Shown piece by piece: positions 18,219 to 27,290 of a stretch of 64,000 nt of DNA (positions are counted from its first letter, which is position 1; each line of letters starts with the position of its first letter). The position numbers and the translations under genes are program-made. Source of the DNA: Nocardioides anomalus (GTDB lineage Bacteria > Actinomycetota > Actinomycetes > Propionibacteriales > Nocardioidaceae); assembly GCF_011046535.1 (NCBI RefSeq), contig NZ_CP049257.1, forward strand, positions 62,001-126,000, written 5' to 3'. Below the pieces are notes generated by a model. The model worked only from the letters and a program-made list of their open reading frames with translations. It was not told the origin of the DNA and made no database searches.

Positions 18219-18845
18219 GTGACACCCACCGAGATGCGCCGCGCGGTGCGCCGTGAGCGCGCGCGGGCCAAGCCCATGTCGCCGGAGGAGCGGCTGGACC
18301 GGCTCGTCGACACGACGCTGACGCTGCTGCGGGAGCACGGGCGGTCGGTGACGACGCGGCAGATCGCGGAGGCGGCCGGTGTGGCGGAGGGGACCATCTT
18401 CCGGGTCGTGGACTCCAAGGACGAGCTGGTCGAGCGGGCGATCACGCGGGCGTTCGAGCCGGGGGCGCTGATCGAGCGGATCCAGGAGATCGACCTGGCG
18501 CAGCCGTTGCCCGCGCGGCTCGTGACGCTGGTCGCGATCCTGCAGCAGCGGTTCCGGGCGACGTTCGAGCTGATGCGCAAGGTCGGGATGGTCCGGCCGG
18601 CGGACTCGGCGCACGACAGCCCGGAGGCCGTGGAGCTGCGCGAGTACGTCCACGCCCTGCTCGAGGGCGTGGTGGGGGAGGACCGGGCGCTGCTCTCGGT
18701 GCCGGTGCGCGACTTCGTGCACCGGCTGCGGCTGATGACGTTCGCGGGGAGCCACCCGCTCATCGCGGACGGCGAACTGCTGGCCCCGGAGGAGATCGTG
18801 GACACGCTGCTGCACGGGCTGCTGCGCAAGGAGAGTGAGAGCTGA
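18219..18845 (+). CDS. TetR family regulator of the ABC exporter operon
   Basis: 208 residues. The DNA-binding domain is LVDTTLTLLREHGRSVTTRQ followed by AEAAGVAEGTIFRVVDSKDE, the TetR helix-turn-helix. The C-terminal part is helical with no recognised ligand motif. The start was set at the GTG 7 bases after TATGCT; ATG codons at 18207 and 18234 are alternatives. The stop overlaps the exporter ATG by one base (TGATG), so regulator and transporter are translated together. Likely a drug- or metabolite-responsive repressor. Confidence 0.85.
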   Translation: MTPTEMRRAVRRERARAKPMSPEERLDRLVDTTLTLLREHGRSVTTRQIAEAAGVAEGTIFRVVDSKDELVERAITRAFEPGALIERIQEIDLAQPLPARLVTLVAILQQRFRATFELMRKVGMVRPADSAHDSPEAVELREYVHALLEGVVGEDRALLSVPVRDFVHRLRLMTFAGSHPLIADGELLAPEEIVDTLLHGLLRKESES

Positions 18846-20578
18846 TGCTGGTCCGCCTGCTCAGGAGCGGCCTGGCGCCGTACAAGCCGTGGCTGGCCGC
18901 GATCGTGGCCCTGCAGTTCACGGCGACGGTGGCGATGCTCTACCTGCCGAGCCTGAACGCCGACATCATCGACCGTGGGGTCGCGGTCGGCGACACCGAC
19001 TTCATCCTGCGCACGGGCGCGGTGATGCTGGGCATCTCGCTGCTGCAGATCCTGTGCAGCGTGGTGGCGGTGGCGTGCTCGGCGCGCACGGCGATGTCGT
19101 TCGGGCGCGACCTGCGGGCCACGGTGTTCCGGCGCGTCGGTGCGTTCAGCGGTCGCGAGGTCGCGCAGTTCGGCGCGCCGTCGCTCATCACGCGCAACAC
19201 CAACGACGTGCAGCAGGTGCAGATGCTGACCCTGCTGACCTGCTCGCTGGCGGTGCAGGTGCCGATCATGATGGTCGGCGGCATCGTGATGGCGATGCGC
19301 GAGGACCTCGGGCTCTCCTGGCTGCTGGCGATCGTGGTGCCGGCGCTGTTCGTCTCGGTCGGGCTCGTGGTCAGCCGGATGGTCCCGAGCTTCCGGCAGG
19401 TGCAGGCGCGCATCGACGACGTGAACCGGATCATGCGTGAGCAGATCAGCGGCATCCGGGTGGTGCGGGCCTTCGTGCGCGAGCCGTACGAGCGGGAGCG
19501 GTTCGGCGAGGCCAACGACGGGCTGACCGAGGTCTCGGTCCGGGCCGGGCGGTGGATGGCGTCGATGTTCCCGCTGGTGATGCTGGTCGTGAACGTCTCC
19601 AGCGTCGCGGTGATCTGGTTCGGCGGCCACCGGGTGGACGACGGGCAGATGCAGGTCGGGGCGCTGACGGCGTTCCTCAGCTACCTCATGCAGATCCTCA
19701 TGAGCGTGATGATGGGGACGTTCATGCTCATGCAGATCCCGCGCTCGGCGGTCTGCGCCGACCGGATCGGCGAGGTCCTCGACACCGCGCCGAGCGTGGT
19801 GCCGCCGGAGCGTGGGGTGACCCAGCTGCAGGGCAGGGGCCGGCTCGACCTCGAGGACGTCAGCTTCACCTACCCGGGGGCGGACCAGCCGGTGCTGTGC
19901 GACGTGAGCCTGAGCGCGAGGCCGGGTCAGACCGTGGCCATCATCGGCTCGACCGGCGCCGGCAAGTCCACGCTCGTCAACCTGGTGCCGCGGCTCTTCG
20001 ACGCCACGTCCGGCTCGGTCAGGATCGACGGCGTCGACGTGCGCGACGTCGACCCGGAGTCCCTGTGGTCGCGGATCGGGCTGGTGCCGCAGCAGGCGTT
20101 CCTGTTCACCGGCACGGTGCGCAGCAACCTGCTGCACGGCAAGCCGGACGCGACCGACGAGGAGCTCTGGCACGCCCTCGAGGTGGCCCAGGGACGCGAT
20201 TTCGTGGAGCGGATGCCCGAGGGGCTGGACGCCCCGATCGTCCAGGGGGGCACCAACGTCAGCGGCGGCCAGCGCCAGCGGCTGGCCATCGCGCGGGCGC
20301 TGGTGCGCCGACCCGAGATCTACCTCTTCGACGACGCGTTCTCCGCGCTCGACCTGAGCACCGACGCCCGGCTGCGGGCGGCGCTGCGCCCCGAGACCCG
20401 CGACGCCACCGTCGTCGTGGTGGCCCAGCGCGTCTCCACCATCCGTGACGCCGACCTGATCCTCGTCCTCGAGGACGGTCGCGTCGTCGGTCGCGGCACC
20501 CACGAGGAGCTGCTCGCCGACAACGCGACGTACCAGGAGATCGTCACCTCCCAGCTCACCGCCGAGGAGGCGGCATGA
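18845..20578 (+). CDS. ABC exporter half-transporter, subunit with non-canonical Walker B
   Basis: 577 residues: a six-helix membrane domain (~1-310) and a nucleotide-binding domain with Walker A GSTGAGKS, signature NVSGGQRQR and Walker B IYLFDDAFSALD. The catalytic glutamate after Walker B is replaced by aspartate, as in the degenerate-site subunit of heterodimeric exporters (TM287/288, BmrCD, TmrAB). It pairs with the next gene, whose start overlaps its stop by 4 bp. The pair probably exports a lipophilic drug, peptide or siderophore-like compound from the cytoplasm. Confidence 0.92.
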   Translation: MLVRLLRSGLAPYKPWLAAIVALQFTATVAMLYLPSLNADIIDRGVAVGDTDFILRTGAVMLGISLLQILCSVVAVACSARTAMSFGRDLRATVFRRVGAFSGREVAQFGAPSLITRNTNDVQQVQMLTLLTCSLAVQVPIMMVGGIVMAMREDLGLSWLLAIVVPALFVSVGLVVSRMVPSFRQVQARIDDVNRIMREQISGIRVVRAFVREPYERERFGEANDGLTEVSVRAGRWMASMFPLVMLVVNVSSVAVIWFGGHRVDDGQMQVGALTAFLSYLMQILMSVMMGTFMLMQIPRSAVCADRIGEVLDTAPSVVPPERGVTQLQGRGRLDLEDVSFTYPGADQPVLCDVSLSARPGQTVAIIGSTGAGKSTLVNLVPRLFDATSGSVRIDGVDVRDVDPESLWSRIGLVPQQAFLFTGTVRSNLLHGKPDATDEELWHALEVAQGRDFVERMPEGLDAPIVQGGTNVSGGQRQRLAIARALVRRPEIYLFDDAFSALDLSTDARLRAALRPETRDATVVVVAQRVSTIRDADLILVLEDGRVVGRGTHEELLADNATYQEIVTSQLTAEEAA

Positions 20579-22479
20579 CGACCACCGCGCCCCAGCAGCC
20601 CGCCCCCAAGGGCGGCAAGGCCATGGCGAGGACCGAGCGCATCGAGTCGCCCATGGGCGGCCCCGGTCGCGGCCCGATGGGTGGCGCGATGGTCGGGCAG
20701 AAGGCGATGACCTTCGGCCCGTCCGCCCAGCGGCTCGTGCGGCGGATGGCGCCCGAGCGCAACCGTGCGCTCGCGGTCGTCGCCCTCGCGGTGGCCAGCG
20801 TCTTCCTCCTGGCCTACGGCCCCCGCCTGCTCGGGCACGCCACCGACGAGATCTTCGGTGCGTTCCTGGCCCAGCGGCCGGTGGACTTCGACGCCGTGCG
20901 CCGGATCCTGCTCGAGGTCCTCGGCGTGTACGTCGTGGGGTCGGTCCTGGCCTGGGGCCAGGGCTACCTGCTCAACGACGTGGTGCAGGGCACCGTGCGG
21001 CGGATGCGCGGCGACGTCGAGGACAAGCTCAACGCGCTGCCGCTGGAGTACTTCGACAAGCAGCCCCGCGGCGAGCTGATGAGCCGCGTCACCAACGACA
21101 TCGACAACGTCAGCCAGACGCTGCAGCAGACGATGAGCCAGCTGCTCACCTCGCTGCTGACGGTCGTCGCCGTGATCGCGATGATGCTGTGGATCTCGCC
21201 GCTGCTCGCCCTCATCGCGCTGGTCTCGGTCCCGATCTCGATGTTCGTGACGGCCAAGATCATGAAGCGCTCGCAGGGCCAGTTCATCGCCCAGTGGCGC
21301 CGCACCGGCGCGCTCAACGCCCACATCGAGGAGTCGTTCTCCGGCCACGCGCTGGTCACGGTGTTCGGCCGGCGCGAGCAGGTCGAGCGCGACTTCGCCG
21401 AGCAGAACGACGCGCTCTACGAGGCGTCGTTCAAGGCGCAGTTCGTGAGCGGGCTGATCATGCCGGTGATGATGTTCCTCGGGAACCTCAACTACGTCGT
21501 CGTCGCCGTGGTCGGCGGCCTGCGCGTCGCGCACGGCACGCTCACCCTGGGCGAGGTGCAGGCCTTCATCCAGTACTCCCGCCAGTTCACCCAGCCGCTC
21601 ACCGCGGTGGCCTCGATGATGAACCTGCTCCAGTCCGGCGTGGCCTCCGCCGAGCGCGTCTTCGAGCTCCTCGACGCCGACGAGCAGCGCCCGGACCCGG
21701 AGGCTTCGAGGCTCGCTGGCGCTCGCACCTCAGCCACCGTGAGCGGCGAGGTGCGCTTCGAGCACGTGTCGTTCGCCTACGAGCCCGACGAGCCGCTCAT
21801 CGAGGACCTGTCCCTGGTCGCGAGCCCGGGCCAGACCGTGGCCATCGTCGGCCCGACCGGCGCCGGCAAGACCACGCTGGTCAACCTGGTGATGCGCTTC
21901 TACGAGCTCGACGGCGGCCGGATCACCCTCGACGGCACCGACATCACCGAGCTGCCGCGGGCCGCGCTGCGCGGCCGGATCGGGATGGTGCTGCAGGACA
22001 CCTGGCTCTTCCAGGGCACCATCCGCGACAACATCCGCTACGGCCGCCCCGACGCGACCGACGAGGAGCTGCTCGAGGCCGCGCGGGCGACGTTCGTGGA
22101 CCGGTTCGTGCACTCGCTGCCCGACGGCTACGACACGCTCGTCGACGAGGACGGCGGCAACCTCTCGGCCGGCGAGCGCCAGCTGCTCACCATCGCGCGG
22201 GCCTTCCTGGCCGACCCGTCGCTGCTCATCCTGGACGAGGCGACCTCGTCGGTGGACACCCGCACCGAGCTGCTGCTCCAGCAGGCCATGGCCGCGCTGC
22301 GCAGCGACCGGACGTCGTTCGTCATCGCCCACCGGCTCTCCACGATCCGCGACGCCGACCTGATCCTGGTCATGGAGGCCGGCCGGATCGTCGAGCAGGG
22401 CACACACGACGAGCTGCTGGCCGCGGGCGGTGCGTACGCCCGACTCCACCAGTCGCAGTTCGCGGCCGCCGTAGCCTGA
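20575..22479 (+). CDS. ABC exporter half-transporter, catalytic subunit
   Basis: 634 residues. A ~55-residue Gly/Pro-rich cytoplasmic N-terminus precedes the six-helix membrane domain (~60-370). The ATPase domain has Walker A GPTGAGKT, signature NLSAGERQL and canonical Walker B LLILDEATSSVD, so this subunit carries the hydrolysis-competent Walker B glutamate. Between membrane and ATPase domains, residues EASRLAGARTSA are encoded by a 34-bp REP-like sequence (21702-21735), apparently an in-frame insertion in the linker. Overlaps the partner subunit by 4 bp. Confidence 0.92.
   Translation: MTTTAPQQPAPKGGKAMARTERIESPMGGPGRGPMGGAMVGQKAMTFGPSAQRLVRRMAPERNRALAVVALAVASVFLLAYGPRLLGHATDEIFGAFLAQRPVDFDAVRRILLEVLGVYVVGSVLAWGQGYLLNDVVQGTVRRMRGDVEDKLNALPLEYFDKQPRGELMSRVTNDIDNVSQTLQQTMSQLLTSLLTVVAVIAMMLWISPLLALIALVSVPISMFVTAKIMKRSQGQFIAQWRRTGALNAHIEESFSGHALVTVFGRREQVERDFAEQNDALYEASFKAQFVSGLIMPVMMFLGNLNYVVVAVVGGLRVAHGTLTLGEVQAFIQYSRQFTQPLTAVASMMNLLQSGVASAERVFELLDADEQRPDPEASRLAGARTSATVSGEVRFEHVSFAYEPDEPLIEDLSLVASPGQTVAIVGPTGAGKTTLVNLVMRFYELDGGRITLDGTDITELPRAALRGRIGMVLQDTWLFQGTIRDNIRYGRPDATDEELLEAARATFVDRFVHSLPDGYDTLVDEDGGNLSAGERQLLTIARAFLADPSLLILDEATSSVDTRTELLLQQAMAALRSDRTSFVIAHRLSTIRDADLILVMEAGRIVEQGTHDELLAAGGAYARLHQSQFAAAVA
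21702..21735. repeat. REP-like hairpin sequence inside the ABC gene
   Basis: 34 bases with outer complementary ends GGCT/AGCC, then GAGG/CCTC and CGC/GCG. It resembles GAGGCTCGCTGCGCTCGCACCTC-type repeats that I recall as abundant in Nocardioides genomes (from memory, not searched). It lies in frame in the linker between the transporter's membrane and ATPase domains. No second copy was found in this window. Confidence 0.45.
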
Positions 22480-22483
22480 CCCC

Positions 22484-23557
22484 GTGCCGGACCCGCACGA
22501 CCTCTGGGGCGAACGGGGTCGGCCGCGCCCGCGGCAGGTGGTGTTCGACGGCGTCGTGGCGGGAGCGTTCACGCTGCTGGCGCTGCTGCCCGCCGGTCAG
22601 CAGCCGGTCGTGCTGGTGGTGGCCACGCTGGCCATGGGGCTGGCCCTGCTCGTGCGCCGGGTGTCGTGGCGCGCGATGTGCGGCCTGGCGGCCGCGACCG
22701 GCGTGCTCCAGCTCGTCGCCGGCCAGCTCGACGTCCTGGCCGACCTGGGCTACGCCGCGGTCTTCTTCATGCTCGGCGCGCACCCGCGACGCGGCGTGCG
22801 CCGGTTCGGGCTCGCGGCCGCGGCCGGCTCGGCCGTGGTGCTCGCGGTCGCGGTGGGCGTCGACGGGATGGACGCGGTCGACGGCGTCTCCACGCCGTTC
22901 GCGGTGGTGGGCTCGGCGGCGATGGCCGCGCTGGTCGCGGGCGGCGGGTGGGCGGCCGGCTTCGTCCGCTGGCAGAACCGCGCCCGCATCACCGCGCAGG
23001 TGCAGGCCGGGCTGGAGCAGGAGCGGACCCGGATGGCCGCCGACATGCACGACCTGGTCGCGCACACGTGGGCCGTGGTCGCCGCGCAGGCCGACGGCGC
23101 GCGCTACTCCCTCGGGACGCCGGACGGCGAGCAGAAGGCGGCCGCAGCGCTCGACCTCATCGCGGAGACGGCCCGCGGGTCGATCGGCGACCTGCGCGAG
23201 CTGCTGGCCGAGCTGCGCTACGCGCCCGGCACCGACCTGGTCACCCGGATGCGCGCGTCCGGGATGGATCTGCGCCTGACCCAGCACGGCGACCCGCGCG
23301 CGGAGCACCGCGGCCTGCTCGCCGAGGCGCTGACCAACGCCCTCAAGCACGGCGACCTGTCGCACCCGGTGCACGTCGAGGAGGACGCGCGGCAGGGCTA
23401 CCGTCTGGTCGTGCGCAACCGGAGGCGGAGCGGCTCGGCCGCTCCGGGCACGGGCAGCGGGCTGGTCGGAATGCGCGAGCGCGTGGAGCGCGACGGCGGC
23501 CACCTCACCGCCCGCCCGGACGGACCGGACTGGGTGCTCCGCGCGGAGGTGTCGTGA
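22484..23557 (+). CDS. Sensor histidine kinase (HisKA_3, NarL/DesK type)
   Basis: 357 residues. The first ~165 residues form about five membrane helices with no large outer domain. The dimerisation/phosphoacceptor box is RTRMAADMHDLVAHTWAVVA (phospho-His in MHDLVAH), and the ATPase domain has LLAEALTNALKHG (N-box) and GTGSGLVGMRERV (G-box). TAGCCT at 22472-22477 lies 6 bases before the GTG, so it may have its own leaderless transcript as well as read-through from the exporter. It overlaps the response-regulator gene by 4 bp. Signal unknown. Confidence 0.9.
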   Translation: MPDPHDLWGERGRPRPRQVVFDGVVAGAFTLLALLPAGQQPVVLVVATLAMGLALLVRRVSWRAMCGLAAATGVLQLVAGQLDVLADLGYAAVFFMLGAHPRRGVRRFGLAAAAGSAVVLAVAVGVDGMDAVDGVSTPFAVVGSAAMAALVAGGGWAAGFVRWQNRARITAQVQAGLEQERTRMAADMHDLVAHTWAVVAAQADGARYSLGTPDGEQKAAAALDLIAETARGSIGDLRELLAELRYAPGTDLVTRMRASGMDLRLTQHGDPRAEHRGLLAEALTNALKHGDLSHPVHVEEDARQGYRLVVRNRRRSGSAAPGTGSGLVGMRERVERDGGHLTARPDGPDWVLRAEVS

Positions 23558-24189
23558 CCCGCATCGCGCTGGTCGACGACCAGGCCATGTTCCGGGCCGG
23601 CATCGCCATGGTCCTGGACAGCCAGCCCGACCTCGAGGTCGTGGGCGAGGCCGGCGACGGCGACGAGGTCGAGGCGCTGGTGGCCGAGGTCCGCCCGGAC
23701 GTGGTGGTCATGGACGTCCGCATGCCCCGCGTCGACGGCGTCACCGCGACCCGGCGGCTCACCGCGGTCGTCGACGCGCCGCGCGTCCTGGTCCTGACGA
23801 CCTTCGACCTCGACGAGGCGGCCGTCGCCGCGATCGAGGCCGGTGCGAGCGGCTTCGTGCTCAAGGATGCCCGCCCGGAGACCCTGCTGGCCGCGGTCCG
23901 CGCGGTGGCCGGCGGCGACCAGGTCGTGGCGGCCGGCGCGACCCGCACGCTGCTCGAGCGGTTCCGCACGCCACGTGCCACCCCGGGCCGCGAGTACGAC
24001 GAGCTCACCCCCCGCGAGCGCGAGATCCTGCTGCGCGCCGCGGCCGGGCTGTCGAACGCCGAGATCGCCGCGGTCGAGCACCTGTCCGAGGCCACCGTGA
24101 AGACCCACGTCTCGCGGATCCTGGCCAAGCTCGGGCTGCGCGACCGGGTCCAGCTCGTGGTCTACGCCTACGAGCACGGGCTCCTCTGA
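23554..24189 (+). CDS. NarL/LuxR-type response regulator
   Basis: 211 residues. The receiver domain shows ALVDDQAMFRAG, the phospho-acceptor aspartate in VVVMDVRMPRVDG and the conserved lysine in GFVLKDARPE. The C-terminal LuxR helix-turn-helix reads ELTPREREILLRAAAGLSNA then HLSEATVKTHVSRILAKLGL. GTG start overlapping the kinase stop (GTGA). It should be phosphorylated by the kinase and may control the exporter upstream or the LolCDE/MacB-type pair just downstream. Confidence 0.93.
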   Translation: MTRIALVDDQAMFRAGIAMVLDSQPDLEVVGEAGDGDEVEALVAEVRPDVVVMDVRMPRVDGVTATRRLTAVVDAPRVLVLTTFDLDEAAVAAIEAGASGFVLKDARPETLLAAVRAVAGGDQVVAAGATRTLLERFRTPRATPGREYDELTPREREILLRAAAGLSNAEIAAVEHLSEATVKTHVSRILAKLGLRDRVQLVVYAYEHGLL

Positions 24190-24274
24190 GCCGACCGGCC
24201 TACGCCGCGCGGCGTACACCAGGTCCCGCTCGCGGCCGATGTGCCCGGCCCCGGCGCTCCCTAGCGTCGAGGGC

Positions 24275-25026
<752 letters not shown>

Positions 25027-25030
<4 letters not shown>

Positions 25031-26421
25031 GCCCGTCGCTGGTGGTCGGCTCCCGGCGCGAGGTCGGCACCGTCGGGCTGGTGGCCGCCATGTGCGGCGG
25101 CTACGCGAGCACCATCCTGCTGGGCAGCGACCTGCTCGCCGTGTCCGCGGACTCCGGCGGCGGCTCGGGCGCGGCGTCGCTCCTGCTCGGCGCGGTGGCG
25201 TCGGTGTTCATCGCGATCGCGGTGTACGTCGCGGCCGTGGTCATCGCCAACGGGGTGGACACCGTCGTGGCCGGGCGCCTGCGCCAGATCGCCCTGCTGC
25301 GCCTGCTCGGCGCCGACGCCGCCTCGCTGCGCCGCGCGGTCGTCCGCGGGGTCGTGGGCGTCGCGGCCCTCGGTGCCGTGGTCGGCACCGTGCTGGGCGC
25401 GCTCGTGGGCGACCTGGTCCGCGAGGTGCTCGTCGCACGGGGGAGCCTGCCCGAGGGCGACTACGTGTGGTTCCCGGCCCTGGCCGCCCCGGCCGCGGTG
25501 GTCGTGGTCGCGGCCGCCGCGGCATCGGCGTGGGTCGGCTCGCGCGGCGTGCTCCGGGCCGCTCCGGCGCAGGCGCTCGCGGGCGCCGCGACCCCACCGG
25601 CGGCGGACCGCCGGGTCGGGCGCCGGCGCCGGTGGGCCACCGGGCTGCTGCTGTCCTCCGGCGGGCTCGTCCTGCTGGGGGCCGCGGCCCTGGGGGAGAG
25701 CCGGCCGGAGGCGGCGTTCCTGCTCGCGGCGTTCGGGGCGATGGTCTCCGGCACCGGCGTGCTCGTCGGCGCGCGCCTCGTCGTGCCGACCCTGGTCGCG
25801 CTCGCGTCCCGCCTGCTGGGCAGCGACCCGCCGAGCCGGCTGGCGGCCCGCAACGCGGTCCGCGAGCCCGGGCGCACCACCCGCTCCACGATGGGGCTGG
25901 TCATCGGCGTGACCCTCGTGACGACGTTCGCCGCCGGCTTCGCCGCGCTGCGCGACTCGGTCGCGTCGTGGCAGCTCGACGCCGACCGGGTGGCCCAGAC
26001 CGACCGGATCCTGCGCGACGTCTCGGTCATCATGATCTGCGTGGTGGTGGTCAGCTCGGCCATCGCGGCCGTGGGCTTCGTCAGCACCATGTCGCTCAGC
26101 GTCATCCAGCGCACCCGCGAGATCGGCCTGCTGCGCGCGCTCGGCTTCACCGCCCGCCAGGTCCGGGTCATGATCACCCAGGAGTCGGTGGCGCTGTCGG
26201 CGACCGCGATCGGATTCGGGCTGGCCCTGGGACTGCTGTACGGCGCGCTCGGCGCCCAGGCCCTGGTCGGCTTCGAGACCGACGGCTTCGTGTGGGGCGT
26301 GCCCGGCCTGGCCCTGGTCTGCATCGCCGGCGCCGGGGTGGCGCTCGTCCTCGCGGCGTCCTGGGTGCCGTCCTCGCGGGCCGTCGCGGTCGCGCCGGTC
26401 GAGGCGCTGCGCACCGCCTGA
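25027..26421 (+). CDS. FtsX/MacB-like ABC transporter permease
   Basis: 464 residues with two FtsX-type blocks of membrane helices. The first includes GRLRQIALLRLLGADAASLR and the second SVIQRTREIGLLRALGFTAR, the coupling motifs that contact the ATPase. The region between them holds further helices and the segment AARNAVREPGRTTRSTMGLV. No large periplasmic-like MacB domain is present. GTG start overlaps the ATPase stop by 4 bp. Placement after the two-component genes resembles bacitracin-type sensing/export modules. Confidence 0.88.
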
Positions 26422-26440
26422 GCCTCCTCGCGAAAAGGCG

Positions 26441-26469
26441 TTGAGCGCCCGCGATCGGCGACCTACGCT
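26441..26469 (+). promoter_or_regulatory. Promoter of the intergenic structured RNA
   Basis: -35 TTGAGC (26441-26446) and -10 TACGCT (26464-26469) with a 17-bp spacer, a good match to the actinobacterial housekeeping consensus. Predicted transcription start near 26476, only about 10 bases before a near-perfect anti-16S pairing sequence. The preceding gene ended at 26421, so this is an independent unit. Confidence 0.6.
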
Positions 26470-26475
26470 CGTCGT

Positions 26476-26670
26476 ACACGGGAAAGGAGGTGGTCCGAAG
26501 AATGAGTTCTTCCAGGACGCGTGAGGTGGCTGCCCGCTAGCAGCCCCAGCACCACGAGAGGCAGAAGTGCCTCCCGAGCTGCTGGCGAATCTCAAGCAGC
26601 TACCGGCCCGCAGGCGAACCGGGAACGTCCCCCGGTGCGGCTCCTCCCAGGAGCCAGCGCCTGCGGGTTG
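26476..26670 (+). ncRNA. Candidate structured RNA carrying a 12-codon ORF
   Basis: No protein gene fits here, but nested helices do. From 5': an extended Shine-Dalgarno (26480-26496); hairpin GTCC/GGAC plus GAAGAA/TTCTTC (26493-26518) enclosing the start codon; arm CCAGCA/TGCTGG (26546-26585) capped by GAGGCA-GAAG-TGCCTC; and a three-way junction closed by ten pairs CCCGCAGGCG/CGCCTGCGGG (26607-26616 with 26658-26667) containing hairpins ACCGGG/CCCGGT and GGCTCCT/AGGAGCC. It lies between the ends of two convergent genes with its own promoter. It could be a regulatory RNA, a leader with a lost gene, or a translation-related RNA. The 3' end is a guess. Confidence 0.6.
26502..26540 (+). CDS. 12-residue peptide ORF with an extended Shine-Dalgarno
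   Basis: Reads MSSSRTREVAAR then TAG. Upstream, GGGAAAGGAGGTGGTCC (26480-26496) could pair almost continuously with the 3' end of 16S rRNA, far beyond the usual 5-6 bases. The gap from GGAGG to the ATG is 11 bases, and the ATG sits in a hairpin. The peptide is hydrophilic and too short to classify. It may act through ribosome loading on the RNA rather than through the peptide. Confidence 0.45.
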   Translation: MSSSRTREVAAR

Positions 26671-26701
26671 CTGCATCTCCGTGCCGGTCTCAGTACCGGT
26701 C

Positions 26702-27142
26702 TCAGTGCCAGTCGCTGATGCTCACGTCGTCGGGGTGCGGCCGGCCGGTGCCGGTCTCGACGTACTCCTTGAGGCTGAGCAGGAACGCCGCCCACTTCGT
26801 GCTGCAGTGGGAGTGGAACTCGTTCACCTCGCGCCAGTCCTCGTGGGTGAAGAGCACGATCGTGTGGTCCCCGCTGCGGCTCAGCGCGAAGCCGACCTGG
26901 GTGTCGATCCACTCCTCGGGCCCGTCGCTCACGCGCCACCGCACGGTGTCGGGGGCGATCTCGAGCACCTCCATGTCGAAACCGCCGACATCGCCGAAGC
27001 GGAAGGCGATGGTCCCGCCCGGCGCGGGGTCGCCCGCGGTGTCGGTGGTCCACCAGGCGCTCAGCCCGGGGATGGTGGTCAACGCGGCGTGGACGTCGGC
27101 GAGCGGGGCGACGGCGCCGACCCGGTGACGGATGGTGGTCAT
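26702..27142 (-). CDS. SRPBCC (START-like/AHSA1) family protein
   Basis: 146 residues, a single SRPBCC fold: N-terminal TTIRHRVGAVAPLADVHAAL, GLSAWWTTDTAGDPAPGGTI and C-terminal WAAFLLSLKEYVETG. The family binds lipids or small hydrophobic ligands in a helix-grip pocket. A GAGGAG ribosome site precedes the ATG. Its promoter (-35 TTGCAC at 27203-27198, -10 TACCTT at 27180-27175, 17-bp spacer) is overlapped by TGCAAC/GTTGCA operators shared with the divergent MFS gene, so both are probably controlled by the nearby MarR protein. Confidence 0.85.
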   Translation of the reverse strand: MTTIRHRVGAVAPLADVHAALTTIPGLSAWWTTDTAGDPAPGGTIAFRFGDVGGFDMEVLEIAPDTVRWRVSDGPEEWIDTQVGFALSRSGDHTIVLFTHEDWREVNEFHSHCSTKWAAFLLSLKEYVETGTGRPHPDDVSISDWH

Positions 27143-27154
27143 GTGAGCTCCTCG

Positions 27155-27278
27155 TGCAACTGGCTGGTTGCATCAAGGTAGCGCGATGATCGGTCGCGTG
27201 CAACCACAGAGTTGCACATGACCTCGATCACAGTGGTTGCCAGGTGCAACCAATCGGAATAATGTTGACCAGGTCAAC
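27155..27278. promoter_or_regulatory. Divergent promoters with four inverted-repeat operators
   Basis: Inverted repeats: TGCAAC-N6-GTTGCA (27155-27172), GTGCAAC-N6-GTTGCAC (27198-27217), GGTTGC-N5-GCAACC (27235-27251) and GTTGACC-A-GGTCAAC (27264-27278). The plus-strand promoter is -35 TTGCCA (27237-27242), 17 bp, -10 TAATGT (27260-27265); the minus-strand promoter is -35 TTGCAC, 17 bp, -10 TACCTT. The second repeat covers the minus -35, the third the plus -35 and the fourth the plus start site. This layout fits repression in both directions by the MarR protein at 28895. Confidence 0.7.
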
Positions 27279-27290
27279 CTTGATCCCTAC

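Noticed and set aside
26422..26701. A missed protein-coding gene between the ABC permease and the SRPBCC gene
   Set aside because: Longer frames there (for example 26567-27181) run through the helices and into the antisense of the SRPBCC gene, without codon bias or a ribosome site. Only the 12-codon ORF has one.
27143..27290. Riboswitch in the leader of the MFS gene
   Set aside because: The inverted repeats lie on and around the promoters rather than in a long leader, and have the size and spacing of MarR operators.
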